Below the pieces are notes generated by a model, which saw nothing but the letters and a program-made list of their open reading frames with translations, was not told where the DNA came from and searched no databases. Source: Lepisosteus oculatus (lineage: Eukaryota; Chordata; Actinopteri; Semionotiformes; Lepisosteidae). From it: a stretch of DNA of 64,000 bases. The position numbers and the translations under genes are program-made. This document shows, in pieces, positions 9,247-21,005 of this stretch. The stretch spans positions 500,001 through 564,000 of the forward strand of contig NW_027168394.1 in NCBI RefSeq assembly GCF_040954835.1, read 5' to 3'. Position 1 is the stretch's first letter, and every line of letters begins with the position of its first letter.

Positions 9247-10180
9247 TCACATACAGTTGGGAGAAAAACTTTTGTAAACAGCCCTTCGGAATGATGTGGA
9301 TTTCTGCATGAATGGCTCCTAACATGTGATCTTATCTTTATCTAAGTCATAATAATTAATAAAGAGAGTCTGATTTAACAAACAACACGCCCAACATTTG
9401 ACATTGCTGTTTCTTTATTGACCAAATGGTTTAAACAATCAAGGTCATTGATGGAAAAAGTACGTGAACCCTTATATTAAGGAGCTAGTGGAACCTCCTT
9501 TATGACAAAAACCTCAATCCCCACTTTCTGTAGCGGCTGGTCAGACCTGAGCAGCGGTTAGGAGGTATTTTGGCCTATTCCTCTATGCAAAACTGTTTCA
9601 GTTCATGTATATTTTTGGGATGTCTTGCGCTGAACGGCCTGCTTCAGATCACGCCACAGCACTTCAATGGGATTGGGGTCAGGACTCTTACTTGGCCATC
9701 CCAAAATACGGAATTTCTTCTGTTTCAGCCACTCTGTTGTTGATGTACTCCTTTATTTTTGTCATGTTGCATGACCCAGCGTCTTTCGAGTTTTAGATCA
9801 CAGGCAGACACCCTGACATTCTGCTGTAGAATTTCCAAATACATCTTGGAATTCATCGGTCCCTCAATGATTGCAAGCCGTACAGCATCCGCCATGCTTC
9901 CCAGGTGGGATGAGGTTTTGGAGTTGGTATGCAGAGTTTTGTTATCTCCAAACATAATGCTGTGCACATTTACCAACAAGTTCAACTTTTGTCACGTCTG
10001 TCCACAGAACATTGTTCCAGGAGTTGCTGTGGAACATCCATGTGGTCTTTAGCAAACTTGAGAGGGGCAGTGGTGTTTTTTTTGGGGGGGAGAGCAGTGG
10101 TTTCCTCCGTGGTGACCTCGCATGATCACCACTCCTGTTCAGATTTCTTCTTATGGTGGACTCATGAACACAGACGTAAG
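9247..10180 (-). mobile_element. Tc1/mariner transposon relic
   Basis: The minus strand encodes the C-terminal part of a Tc1-type transposase at 9,725-9,985, recognisable from GLMSSKM-like order IIEGPMNSKMYLEILQQNV and the [14 protein letters not shown] motif, the place of the second catalytic Asp. The left end has the Tc1-type terminal sequence CAGTTGGGAGAAAAAC. The N-terminal DNA-binding region is missing or fragmentary and stops are present, so the element is inactive. A LINE fragment adjoins at about 10,184. Confidence 0.8.
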
Positions 10181-10183
10181 ACA

Positions 10184-11150
10184 AAGTCAACCACCTGTTC
10201 GCTAGATCCCATCCCCACTCAGCTAGTCAAAGATTCCCTCGAAGGACTGGCAGGACCTATAATTAGTATGATGAATGCATCGCTTGCGTCAGGCGTTGTA
10301 CCTGATCAATTTAAGGTAGCGGTTGTTAGACCGCTCCTTAAGAAGTCAAATTTGGATCCACAAGTTCTTAACAACTACAGGCCTGTCTCAAAGGTCCCAT
10401 TTCAATCTAAAAGTTTTGAGAGAATAGTTGTTGCCCAATGTCAATCGTATCTGGATTCAAATAATATACTTGAGAAATTTCAGTCTGCTTTCTGAAACTG
10501 CATTAACGAGAGTCGTAAATGATATTCTCTTAGCTACTGATGTGGGGAATGCAATAGTGCTTGTGCTTCTAGATCTTAGAGCTGCCTTTGACACGGTTGA
10601 CCTCTCTGTTTTGTTACACAGGCTTGAGTTTGAGGTTGGCTTATCTGGAACCGTCCTTCAGTGGTTTACTTCACATTTTACTCATCGTTTTCATTATGTT
10701 CAAATATCTAATAATTGTACTGCTTCATCAACGTCACCAGTTCAATTTGGGGTACCAGACGGATCAGTGCCGGGACCAATATTGCTCTCTCTCTCTACAT
10801 GCTGCTGCTAGGTAGGATAATACGAAAAAATAATATGAACTTTCATTCATGTGCTGATGACACTCAAATAAACATTTTGTTCACACCAAACGACAACTCT
10901 TCTATTATCACTTTAGTTAAATGCATTAATGAAGATAAGACTTGGATGTGTGAAAACTTTTTGTTACTCAACTCTGAGAAAACTGAGGATCTGTTGATCG
11001 GAGGCAACAATACTGATAGGACTACTATAACTTCAGCACTTAACTCAGAGGATTTAAACATTTGCCTCAAAGAGACAGCACGTAACCTGTGTGGCATATT
11101 AGACACAAGGCTCTTAACAACTTGCATTGATTTGAACTGAATTGACAATG
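10184..11150 (+). mobile_element. CR1/L2-group LINE fragment, reverse transcriptase
   Basis: Successive frames carry reverse transcriptase motifs: LDPIPTQLVKDSLEGL, NNYRPVSKVPFQSK, LLDLRAAFDTVD and CADDTQI, the last being the catalytic box with C for the usual Y or F. The frames change at least twice and stops interrupt them, so it is dead. No endonuclease is visible upstream, where the Tc1 relic begins. This copy runs furthest; those at 13,960 and 40,545 stop earlier. Confidence 0.8.
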
Positions 11151-11331
11151 TAAAATGTTGTGTGTGCTGTTTGTTAAACAAGACTGTCTTTATTGATTAT
11201 TATGCGTCAGATGAAGATCAGATCACATTTTAAGAGCCAATCATGTAGAAATCCAGATCATTCGCGTTTTAAAAGTTGAGGGAAAAGCGAAACAGGTGGT
11301 TTTCCTTTGTTGCGCAGACACACGACGACAC

Positions 11332-11413
11332 CGTAGGCGGCAGGACTCGAAGCTTCGCGGGGAGACCCCGACGGCTTTCTAGTCCATCGCCCTAACCACT
11401 CGGCCACGGCTGC
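11332..11413 (-). pseudogene. tRNA-Ser(AGA) copy, damaged acceptor stem
   Basis: This 82-base Ser tRNA has anticodon loop CTAGAAA. The acceptor strands GCAGCCG and CGCCTAC have two mismatches, and the T arm reads AGCTTCGAGTCC with a weakened stem. The A box TGGCCGAGTGG is intact, so it could be transcribed, but a stable serine tRNA is unlikely. Confidence 0.7.
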
Positions 11414-12859
11414 AGCGCGCGCCGCCGCCGTCGCCGCCACTGCCTTCTTGATGCAGTCTAACATAGATTGCCGGGCAGCGGCGGAAACCTTTTTCAAAGT
11501 CACTTTCCGTTTAACAACAACAACAAAAACTTTCACAAAATGCATGCTAGCAGACAAATGCGCCTCAGAGGACTTAAGGCTGGCTTCAAGTTGGAATGAT
11601 AAAGTCTCCCCGTCCGGTCAGGAAAAGGGAACTTTGTTAGACAGAAAGAAGGAAGTAACAATAACGGAGAATTGTGTGCAAGGATTTTAGAAGCTGCGCA
11701 GCCCTGCAGTTTCAATAGCCCTTTTATTCGTGTTAGATGCTGGAATTGCCTTTTTTTGACGCTCTTACGAATGAGATGTCAACGAAAACAGAACAAAGCA
11801 CAAAAAACCCTCAAGTCCTGCAGTTGGATAGAATGCCGTTACGCGTCCAAGCCGTATTTGACTTCATCCTACCATTGCAACACGGGGCGTATATGGAAAC
11901 GAACACACGCTACGAATTGTCTCTAATCAGTCCCTACAGTTGTAAGGCGCCTGGAAGCGTGCACCCCCATCATTAATCTTTGCGCATCTGTGCAAGGTAA
12001 ACTCTGGAGCAGTCTTTGAAACGGCTCAAAGGAAACACGTGATTGATTCCATGTGCATCTGGGGTTCATTTATTTATTTACATTTAATTCAAGGGAAAGG
12101 CTTGGGTCAGTTTCAGACGGCCTCCAACAGCGAGATTCAAGCGCCCCACCTTCAGCCCAATCTGCGCCGCCAGAACGACAACGGCTCCTCTGCTCTCCGG
12201 GGTGCAGTTGTGACCCCGTAACCTAAAGTGTTGGTGGCAGACAAATGGAGACTAACAGGTGACATCCTAGGAAATGACTACGTTGTGACACTCGGTGGGG
12301 ATGGTGACCATTGCTTGGAAAAGAGTGCGAGGCCCCTTTAGAAAAACATTTTCTTAACAGGCATTCTGCCTCAGCCTAAACACCTATAGCTTGCAAAGCA
12401 CATGCTATTAGACAGGCACCTCTGCAAGACCTTAAGAGTCTCTTAAACTAGTGATAGAAAGGTGTTCCCAATGGGCGATGTTCGGCTTTCAAATCATCTC
12501 TCCGTGGAAGCGCCGAGATGCAGCTGTTTAAGGTTTAGAAGCAGCTGACTGTTTCACTACCTAGCTGATCACTGTTAGTCAGGGAACTCAGAGGTAAAAA
12601 GCCTGTCTGAGAGACAATTCGCCGTCGATCAGTTCAATATGTTCCGTACCAGCTCGGCGCACCTGAGATCATCTTGGTAGCCGTGTAGCTCAGATGAGTG
12701 AGAGCGTGTGTGTGTGTACTACCGTGATTGGATGCCGGTCCTTCTCAGGTCACAGTAAACCTTCTGCTGCCTAACTTCCCTAATTTTGGGGATCCCTTTG
12801 AAAAAGCAAAGGAAAAAAAAAACTGGCTCTTCATCAGCGTGATCGACCCCACTCAGTGT

Positions 12860-12932
12860 GCCGCAGTGGCCTAATGGATAAGGCACTGGCCTCCTAAGCC
12901 AGGGATTGTGGGTTTGAGTCCCATCTGGGGTG
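12860..12932 (+). tRNA. tRNA-Arg(CCT), second copy
   Basis: This duplicate of the gene at 9,087 has D-loop bases closer to the vertebrate consensus (ATGGATAAGGC). The anticodon is CCT. One acceptor mismatch appears (GCCGCAG against CTGGGGT). A TTTTT terminator lies 10 bases downstream, better placed than in the first copy. It is probably expressed. Confidence 0.87.
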
Positions 12933-13017
12933 CTCCTGTCCCTTTTTGAGTGTACAAATGTCCTTGTGATTTGTGAAGCTGCAACCCCACCTTACTCAGT
13001 GAGCGTCTCTGCTTTTC

Positions 13018-13956
13018 TCTCACATACAGTTGGGAGAAAAACTTTTGTAAACAGCCCTTCGGAATGATGTGGATTTCTGCATGAATGGCTCCTAACATGT
13101 GATCTTATCTTTATCTAAGTCATAATAATTAATAAAGAGAGTCTGATTTCACAAACAACACACGCCCAACATTTGACATTGCTGTTTCTTTATTGACCAA
13201 ATGGTTTAAACAATCAAGGTCATTGATGGAAAAAGTACGTGAACCCTTATATTAAGGAGCTAGTGGAACCTCCTTTATTGACAAAAACCTCAACCCCCAC
13301 TTTCTGTAGCGGCTGGTCAGACCTGAGCAGCGGTTAGGAGGTATTTTGGCCTATTCCTCTATGCAAAACTGTTTCAGTTCATGTATATTTTTGGGATGTC
13401 TTGCGCTGAACGGCCTGCTTCAGATCACGCCACAGCACTTCAATGGGATTGGGGTCAGGACTCTTACTTGGCCATCCCAAAATACGGAATTTCTTCTGTT
13501 TCAGCCACTCTGTTGTTGATGTACTCCTTTATTTTTGTCATGTTGCATGACCCAGCGTCTTTCGAGTTTTAGATCACAGGCAGACACCCTGACATTCTGC
13601 TGTAGAATTTCCAAATACATCTTGGAATTCATCGGTCCCTCAATGATTGCAAGCCGTACAGCATCCGCCATGCTTCCCAGGTGGGATGAGGTTTTGGAGT
13701 TGGTATGCAGAGTTTTGTTATCTCCAAACATAATGCTGTGCACATTTACCAACAAGTTCAACTTTTGTCACGTCTGTCCACAGAACATTGTTCCAGGAGT
13801 TGCTGTGGAACATCCATGTGGTCTTTAGCAAACTTGAGAGGGGCAGTGGTGTTTTTTTTTGGGGGGAGAGCAGTGGTTTCCTCCGTGGTGACCTCGCATG
13901 ATCACCACTCCTGTTCAGATTTCTTCTTATGGTGGACTCATGAACACAGACGTAAG
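13018..13956 (-). mobile_element. Tc1/mariner relic, second copy
   Basis: The transposase remnant at 13,501-13,761 is identical in protein to the one at 9,725-9,985. The flanks are shared as well, so this copy arose by the tandem duplication and not by transposition. Confidence 0.8.
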
Positions 13957-13959
13957 ACA

Positions 13960-14290
13960 AAGTCAACCACCTGTTCGCTAGATCCCATCCCCACTCAGCT
14001 AGTCAAAGATTCCCTCGAAGGACTGGCAGGACCTATAATTAGTATGATGAATACATCGCTTGCGTCAGGCGTTGTACCTGATCAATTTAAGGTAGCGGTT
14101 GTTAGACCGCTCCTTAAGAAGTCAAATTTGGATCCACAAGTTCTTAACAACTACAGGCCTGTCTCAAAGGTCCCATTTCAATCTTAAAGTCTTGAGAGAA
14201 TAGTTGTTGCCCAACGTCAATCGTATCTGGATTCAAATAATATACTTGAGAAATTTCAGTCTGGTTTCTGAAACAGCATTAACAAGAGCC
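13960..14290 (+). mobile_element. LINE fragment, truncated copy
   Basis: It repeats the first 330 bases of the 10,184 LINE fragment and then stops within the sequence AATGCAACAGTGCTAGG, where unrelated block sequence follows. The inverted copy at 40,460-40,800 ends at the same junction, so these two share a more recent ancestor with each other than with the 10-kb copy. Confidence 0.75.
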
Positions 14291-14389
14291 TTAAGTTATA
14301 TTCTCTTAGCTACTGATAGGCGGAATGCAACAGTGCTAGGTTGCAACAGTGCTAGGAATGCAAACGTTAGGTTGCGCTTCTTCATGCTG

Positions 14390-14820
14390 CATCGTCGGCA
14401 TGAGTGGAGCTTTTTAAACGTCTGTACTTAGTGCGCCTCATAAGAAATCGTTTGTCCCCGTTCAAAAGAGATTGTGCGATGTCCTGCAGCGTTCGCAAAG
14501 CAAACCTTTGACAGTTTGAAAAGAGGAATTTATTCTGCTTCCTGTGCGTGCAGTAGTTACAAAGTTGAACGTCTTTACACTATCTGCTGCAGTTTTCAGT
14601 GGGCGGGCTTTGTCAGATGGCTTGGAAAAACACACTGTTTCGGCTCGGGAAACATCATGAGCAGTGTCCTGCATGTTTTCTGTGTATAGCTGTCTTTTAA
14701 CGCATACAGAATTCATTTGAAATAATTGATTTCTCCAATTAAGAAAGGTCCCTTAAAGGATGAGTCAAAGTAACGTCTAATCGGATTAGTTTCCTTAGAG
14801 GTGGTTCAGAGTTTGCTCAA
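14390..14820. repeat. Conserved block, copy of 4,560-4,960
   Basis: This block without a gene matches 4,560-4,960 in reverse orientation. It leads into the tRNA-Ser flank at 14,820. Nothing else is recognised. Confidence 0.7.
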
Positions 14821-15417
14821 GAGTTTACCTTTCACAGATGCGCAAAGAAGAAAATTGGGGGTGCATGCTTTAAGGCGCCTTACAGCTGTAGGGAGCGATT
14901 CGAGACGATTCGTGGCGTGTGTTCGTTCCCATATGCCGTACGCCTCGGGGTGCAGTGCTAGGATGACGTACAATACCGCTTGGGCACGTAACAGCGTTAT
15001 ATGCAAGTGCGGGACGTGAGGGTTTTCGTTTGTTCGTTTTGTTTTGCTCTGCTTTGCTTTGTTTTGCTTTCCATCGCGTTGGTAAGAGCGTAAATAAAAA
15101 GGCGATTCCTGCGTCTACCACTAATGTAAGAGCTATTTCAAATGCGGCGTGGTGCGGCTTTTGAAATGCTTGTGGGCATTTCTCTGTTGTTGATTCTTTT
15201 TTTGTGTGTAACAAAGTGGCATTTTCATGTCCGGACGGGGAGACTTTATCATTCCGACATGAAGCCACCCTTAAGTCCTCTGAGGCGTGTCTGTCTGCAA
15301 GGCTTGTATTTTGGAAATGTTTTTTTGAAACGGAGAACGACTTTGAAATAGGCTTCCGCCGGCGCCTCGCGATCCAGGTAAGATTGTAGCAAGAACGCAG
15401 CGGCGGCGGGGCTTGCT

Positions 15418-15499
15418 GTAGTCGTGGCGGAGTGGTTAAGGCGATGGACTAGAAATCCATTGGGGTCTCCCCGCGCAGGTTCGAATCCTGCCGACTACG
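15418..15499 (+). tRNA. tRNA-Ser(AGA)
   Basis: This 82-base tRNA-Ser has anticodon loop CTAGAAA, paired acceptor strands GTAGTCG/CGACTAC, a long variable arm and T arm GGTTCGAATCC. The A box reads TGGCGGAGTGG, one base from consensus. A TTTT run lies about 70 bases downstream. It heads a Ser-Gly-Ile group that is repeated at 48,252 and, inverted, at 39,381. Confidence 0.9.
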
Positions 15500-15712
15500 T
15501 TGTCCGCCTCCAGTCGGTGTGTTCCGGCGCAAGCAAAGAAGCGCGCCTCCTTGCTGTTCCTGGTGGTTTTAAAACGCCCAATCGCTTGTACCCGCTGCCT
15601 TGGAAATAAGTTCTTCAGCGTCCGCGAATGACATTTTGCATCTGGAAGCAGATGTCGACGCGTTTTGCACAGAGCACCAAAAAACCGTCTTTTTTGAAGG
15701 CCCAGGCACTGA

Positions 15713-15783
15713 GCATTGGTGGTTCAGTGGTAGACTTCTTGCCTGCCACGTGGGAGGCTCGGGTTCGATTCCCGGCCAATGCA
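15713..15783 (+). tRNA. tRNA-Gly(GCC)
   Basis: The 71-base gene has loop CTGCCAC, acceptor strands GCATTGG/CCAATGC fully paired, A box TGGTTCAGTGG and T arm GGTTCGATTCC. TTTT follows within ten bases. One anticodon-stem pair is altered (CTTGC against GTGGG). It is probably functional. The 5S-headed SINE begins about 40 bases downstream. Confidence 0.9.
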
Positions 15784-15824
15784 GTGGCTTTTGCAGCGAG
15801 CAGCTCCATCACTTGCATCCCCTT

Positions 15825-16110
15825 GCAACTCGCAACTGCAAACCCACTGAAGCTAAGTAGGTGCGAGCCAGGTCAGTACCCGAATGAGGGTGAGCTACAG
15901 GGAAAAACAAAGCTTCCAGCTGGAAGCGGTGTTAATGGTGCCGGCGGGGGGGCACTCACCCTGAGGTCTGTGCGGGTCCCAATGCCCCAGTATAGTGACG
16001 GAGATGCTGTGTTGTAAAAGGGCGCTGTCTTTTGGATGAGATGTAAAACCGAGGTCACAGCGCTCTGTGGTCATTAAAAATGACCACCAAAACCTTTGAC
16101 AAAAGCTCTT
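15825..16110 (+). mobile_element. 5S-headed SINE, copy 2
   Basis: The same element as at 3,160-3,420, here on the plus strand: GAAGCTAAGTAGGTGCGAGC of 5S origin, a G-rich centre, and the TGGTCATTAAAAATGACC end. It is part of the duplicated Gly-Ile module. Confidence 0.65.
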
Positions 16111-16340
16111 GGTAATTGATGGTCTTCAATAATGCTTCTCCTTTAGGTACATTTTAAATCAGCTGAAAAATGCTGTGAAATGGGGGGGCACTTCAGGCCA
16201 GTGTAGGATTTGGGTTACAAGAACCATGAAACTGCACGAGAAAGCCCGTACACTGAATTACACGGCTTTCTATTCAAAGGAGGACAAAAGAAATTCCCTG
16301 AGATCGATTTTTTGCAGCACAGAGAGGATCGATGTCGTGA

Positions 16341-16414
16341 GTCCGGTTAGCTCAGCTGGTTAGAGCGTGGTGCTAATAATGCCAAGGTCACGGGTTTGAG
16401 CCCCGTACAGCCCA
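16341..16414 (+). pseudogene. tRNA-Ile(AAT) copy, damaged acceptor stem
   Basis: This full 74-base tRNA-Ile(AAT) has loop CTAATAA and A box TAGCTCAGCTGG intact. The acceptor strands GTCCGGT and ACAGCCC have at least two mismatches, and the T arm is GGTTTGAGCCC. It may be transcribed but is unlikely to be charged well. The better copy is at 38,386. Confidence 0.75.
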
Positions 16415-16704
16415 GGTCCTTTTCTCCTCTCTTACCAAAGCTGTTAGGTTCCTTTCCGTGGTGAGATGGGTTGTCATGCAACGCAGCCACATAGTGCCGA
16501 CAGACAAGAGTGTTGCGGGAGAAGAGAAAAGTGTTTGAAGATTTAAGAGTGTCTTAGGTGGAGCCAAAATCAAGTGTCACAAATGCAAGTGGGAAGAATT
16601 CCAATGTTTAATATGGTCAAAATAAGCGGAAGTTACCAGCTGGTCCGGCACAGTCTGCCATGCTTTTGTCATATACTGTAAAGTGGTGTCGAACTGGGTG
16701 TCGA

Positions 16705-16741
16705 CCTGGAGCCTCACCATTTGCATATGTGAGGCTCCAGT
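16705..16741. promoter_or_regulatory. Octamer hairpin, copy 2
   Basis: This is an inverted copy of the 5,767 hairpin, with ATTTGCAT in the loop and 12-base perfect arms. Both arms and loop are conserved in all four copies. Confidence 0.45.
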
Positions 16742-17110
16742 TATACATCGAGTGTCACATTAAATGACAAAAATGAAGAGAGTTAAAGCAGCTGGAGAGG
16801 TTTTCTTACAACTTTTGAGCTGACACAGTTTTGGAAAATGTTTCCTTCACGCTGCACTGTACAACATAGGCAGCCAAGAGTCTCCAAAACAAAACAGAAT
16901 TGACAGATAGGAGAAAATTCCCACTCGTCCTGAAGTTCCCAAAATTCAGCACTGAGCGTAAACAAAGTGTCTAAGTAGCGTGGGAATGCTAACCCTAACC
17001 CTAGCTGGAGTTTGAGCAATCCAGCACTGAGCGTAAAAAGATGAGTCAAAGTAACGTCTAATTGGATTAGTTTCCTTAGAGCTGGTTCAGAGTTTGCTCA
17101 AGAGTTTACC

Positions 17111-17357
17111 CAGTGGGCATTGATTCGTCGAATACAGTATATTCACGGCGAAAATACGGCTATACGGGAATATACGTCGCCTCGACGTATAATCAACGTC
17201 GAATTGCAACCGTAAAATCGACGACATTAATAAACGCATATATAACGTTGAAAACACATCTAACACAGTGCCTGAGGCTTTTTACTGTATGTATCGTGTG
17301 TACGTATAGCCATATTTTCGCTGTGAATATACGTATATTCGACTAATCAATGCCCAC
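17111..17357. mobile_element. MITE with long terminal inverted repeats
   Basis: The element runs from GTGGGCATTGATTCGTCG to a matching inverted end that closes with ATCAATGCCCAC. The inverted repeats extend about 60 bases and are rich in ACGTATA steps. There is no coding capacity. Related pieces lie at 28,536 and 37,500-37,698. I cannot assign a superfamily. Confidence 0.65.
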
Positions 17358-18650
17358 AGCTTGGCATACAAGGGTTTTGCGGAGGGGGTCTTGCCACCTG
17401 CCTGAAAAAAAACAGTAAAATGTTTGAGGGCCTATAGAGTTTCTATTTTTATTTTCTTGAGAAAAGTTGATACCATTTCCTGGACACCCCGTCTCCCATC
17501 AGTGCGCGGTGCCCGGGGAAAAATCTGTAGGGGTGCTTCTGAAATTCTGAGGGGGGGTGATATTTCAGTTGAAACGGAGCTGTATGGTGCAGCTACCCAG
17601 ATGAAATCTCGCAGCTATGCCATTGATTAGTGCTTCATGATAGAAAATAACGACTAGCAATCTGGTATTTGCGATGAAGTTCAGTTTCACATTTTTCGTC
17701 ACTCTCACGGTTTGTATTGCCTGGAGCGAAAAGTACCATAAGCGTTCATTCTTGCAGCTACATGGACGTTCTGAATCGTTAAGAAAAAAATGTTGTAAAA
17801 CCAACAGAAAGCACAGACTGCTATAACTAGTCCTAGTTATATAATGATTTTAAGTATAATGATAAACTACTGCAAGGAATCGGTCCACCTGAGCAAACAG
17901 GATCGTAATGTTGACACTCAATAACGACACTGATATGTGCAGTTCCTGGACGGATAGCCCTCCTGCCCATCAAACAGACTGAGTGACTGTTCGTGTCATT
18001 TAGTGTTGTCTGACCATTGACAAAGTACAACTATTTTTTTAGGGCGCAAATTAAGTTAGGTAAATCTTTTTGCCCAAAACTGAAGGGGCGACATTCCTCC
18101 CTCCCCCCGTGATGCCAGGCCTGTCCCCATCCTATTCCATAATGTCATTATACTGTATATAATACCATACAACAGTGACCGATCCTTACTAACTGCATGT
18201 GTTAAAATTGCACATCAGCTCATAGCAGGGGGCACATAGCCGCGATGTATTATCAATGTTAAATTTCAACCATTATATTGACAACATTAATAAACGCATA
18301 CGTTGAGAAAATATCGAACCCAGCATATTTTCCGGTTATATACCACAATGCATTGCTAGTATTCGTTGGTCACCATTTTGTACACGTTTTTCAAACGTAG
18401 AAGTATATCCGCAAATATCTCAGCAATCCTCTTTTGACGAGCAAGTATGAACAATAATAATACTATCTGAATACATACAGATCTTTCTTAATATTATTTT
18501 GATTAAAATAGTACGTGAATAAGCAAAAAATGGCACATAAAATAGTGTGAATGGGGAAGATGACACAAAATCGTTTTGCCGTTTCTCTATTCTTATTCTA
18601 TGTTGTACTTTCAAACTTTGGGTACTCTTTAATTAGGACAGACTTTATTG
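17358..18650. repeat. 1.3-kb segment, inverted at 27,160-28,535
   Basis: This stretch without a gene matches 27,160-28,535 in reverse orientation with high identity. It begins at the end of a MITE here and at the start of one there. Short reading frames are not conserved beyond what copying explains. No known family is recognised. Confidence 0.8.
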
Positions 18651-19540
18651 CTCAACTGCTATGATGCAAGCCAAATTTGATGCATTTATTTCAGTTTTGA
18701 GCTTAGTAAACCGTTCATTTTTTAGATTATACTAAAGAAGATATTAATCATCATTTATTTGGGAAGTAATATTATATAATTTTCTATACTATTTGCAATA
18801 GTATAAATGTGTTATACACTATCAGGGGCTGCTTTTTTGTGCACCTCATCTACAACAAGGGTTTTTTTCATTTATGTTTGTGGACCTTCACCATTTGAGG
18901 AAGTGAGTTAGATAAGAAAGTTACAGGTATGGTGAGCAATGACTGACAAAGGCACGTACTGCGTATTCCTTACAGAAGAGTAAGCAATTTGTTCTAAAAA
19001 ACACCGGCTAAAGTCAAACATCGTTAGCAATCTTATTACTTAAATAGAATTAACATCAATAAACTGTAAGGTGCTGGTACATGCGAGTAGATTTGATCTT
19101 CTATTAAACAAAAATGCAAGTACAGCTCTAAAAAGGTCAACCTAGACTTCTGTAACAGATCTGTTCAGGTCATCGCTGTTCCTCTGACCTTGTGAGTCTT
19201 TGGAATTTTAAAAGTGTATTTTGCTTGCCTTTCATGTGGTCTGTGTACAAGTCACTGTGGCGTATGCGGTCCTACACAGCCTTGCTATAGACGTGACGAG
19301 CCTCCGCTATGTTGCAATGGAGAACAGGTTCAGTATGGAGCTGCCGAGAAAATTCAGCTGGAAAGCTCGTTGCAGAAAAGCATCGTTATCTGCGTCCAGC
19401 TGCAAAGCGTCACTCGTGGGTGCTGAAGAATCGATTTCCAAGGCAGTGGGTCTAGGCGATTTAGAGTGTTAAAGGTCCCAGCGAAAACAAAACAGCGCTG
19501 GTCCTTTTTCATGCACGCACGAGAGCAAATGCAAAGGACA
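18650..19540. other. AT-rich stretch, then tRNA-Ser 3' flank
   Basis: From 18,650 to about 19,200 I see nothing recognisable. From 19,300 the sequence resembles the flank found beside other tRNA-Ser copies, for example at 39,150-39,290. Confidence 0.5.
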
Positions 19541-19541
19541 C

Positions 19542-19623
19542 CGTAGTCGGCAGGATTTGAACCTGCGCAGGGAGACCCAAACAGATTTCAAGTTTGTTGC
19601 CTTAACCACTCGGCCACGATTAC
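19542..19623 (-). tRNA. tRNA-Ser(TGA), diverged copy
   Basis: This 82-base Ser tRNA has loop CTTGAAA and anticodon TGA. The acceptor strands GTAATCG/CGACTAC contain one mismatch. The anticodon stem is weakened (ACAAA against TCTGT) and the T arm reads GGTTCAAATCC. It is probably a decaying gene. Confidence 0.65.
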
Positions 19624-20059
19624 AGTAAATACGCCAGCTGTTGGCTTCTTGCTACAATCGAACAGGGAGTGCGAGGCGGCGGCAACTTTTTTCAAGTTCG
19701 CTCTCCGTTTAAGAAACCTTTTACGCCATACGTGTAAGCAGACACACACCTCAGAGTACTTAAGGGTGGCTTCAAGTTGGAATGATAAAGTCTCCCCGTT
19801 CGGACATGAAAATAGAACTTTCTTAGACAGAAAGAAATCAACAACGGAGACATGTGGACGACGATTTCAGTCACTGCACTTTGAATAGCATTTTTACTCG
19901 AGTTACAGGAGATGCACGAATGGCCCTTGACCTACGCTCTTACGAATGCCTTGGAACATTCAAAGAGAACAGCCCTCAAGTCCTGCGGTTTATTATAATG
20001 CTGTTGCGTGTCGAGGCAGTATTTGACTCCGTCCTACCGTTGAGACACGGGGCGTACTG

Positions 20060-20920
20060 TAAATGAACTGCACCTGACAGCTTTAGAAAAACACCTGGGC
20101 TCAGTACGGTGCTGAGAGCTCAGCGTTGCTGTTGTTCTAATTAGCACGCACTGCATCGGCTATGACCCGAACTTTTCAATTATTCCGATCAGTAAGTCAA
20201 CACGTAGTCCACATGAAAGGTAGAAATATTCTCTTGTCTGTCTCTTGTTTTTATAGAACTGAATGTCCCTGACAATGTACTGTTAGTTTTAATTGAAGAA
20301 CGGCATCTGTGTTCAAATATACCAGACAAGTTTACGTAACTGCTCATGCAACACAGTTGTAATTAGTCAAGAAATAAAGTCGAACAACAGCTGCGAGTTT
20401 GATTCTGAACGTATGAGATTGCAGCGCCTTTTACTTCCATTGACAAATGATAGATATTCGAAGAGAGATCCTTCAGACCAGCAAGCAAACCCACGGCTAT
20501 TTCGGTTTTCTATCTAGGCAACGTTGGTGTCTGCAATAGCATACATGAAAGCGTGATGCAATTTCTGTGGCTACATTTGTTGCACGTCATGCACAGTAAG
20601 AGTGTTTCTAACACCAAATACAAAGTCAACAATTAGCGATCACGCCTTCTCCTCAGTTAACCCACTGAAACCTTGCTGTTAACAGTTCTTTACTGCGTGC
20701 TTTACGAGCACCTACATATTGTGTCGGTTCTTTCAGCTTTATTCATTAGATTTTCAAAGGCATAAGTAGAGCACCAGAGGTGCGAACACAAAGTGTGTGG
20801 TTACCTGAAGAATTGATTTCCATGGCAGCGGGGACAAGCGATTTAGCGTTTTTATAGCACGAGGAAAGGAGAAGCGGCACTACGCCTTTTCAGCGCAGGC
20901 ACAAAGCGACGTGCGGCAGA
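20060..20920. repeat. Block shared with 24,700-25,460 and 42,680-43,540
   Basis: This region without a gene has three copies in the window, one inverted. It contains GTGCATGACGTGCAAC-type sequence in all, but no recognised gene or element end. It always lies on the 3' side of a tRNA-Ser copy. Confidence 0.7.
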
Positions 20921-20923
20921 CGC

Positions 20924-21005
20924 CGTAGTCGGCAGGATTCGAACCTGCGCGGGGAGTCCCCAATGGATTTCGAGTCCATCACCTTAACCACTCGGCCACG
21001 ACTAC
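20924..21005 (-). tRNA. tRNA-Ser(CGA)
   Basis: The body is nearly identical to the Ser(TGA) gene at 7,592, but the anticodon loop is CTCGAAA. Acceptor strands GTAGTCG/CGACTAC pair fully, the A box is TGGCCGAGTGG and the T arm GGTTCGAATCC. It would decode UCG. It looks functional, although no T4 run is close on the minus strand. Confidence 0.9.

Larger units (their letters stand above)
11930..14290. repeat. Direct tandem duplicate of 8,155-10,500
   Basis: The segment repeats 8,155-10,500 at a constant offset of about 3,776 bases with few differences, including tRNA-Arg(CCT), the Tc1 relic and the start of the LINE relic. The homology ends at about 14,290, where the LINE is cut short. A third, inverted copy lies at 40,460-42,110. 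Confidence 0.9.

Noticed and set aside
15020-15075. TTTTG/CTTTG-rich run as a regulatory tract
   Set aside because: It is a simple repeat within the tRNA-Ser flank, varying in length between copies (47,850-47,905).
16981-17000. CCCTAACCCT-type telomere repeat
   Set aside because: Only about two units, copied at 37,806 and 47,535 with the module; too short to call an interstitial telomere.
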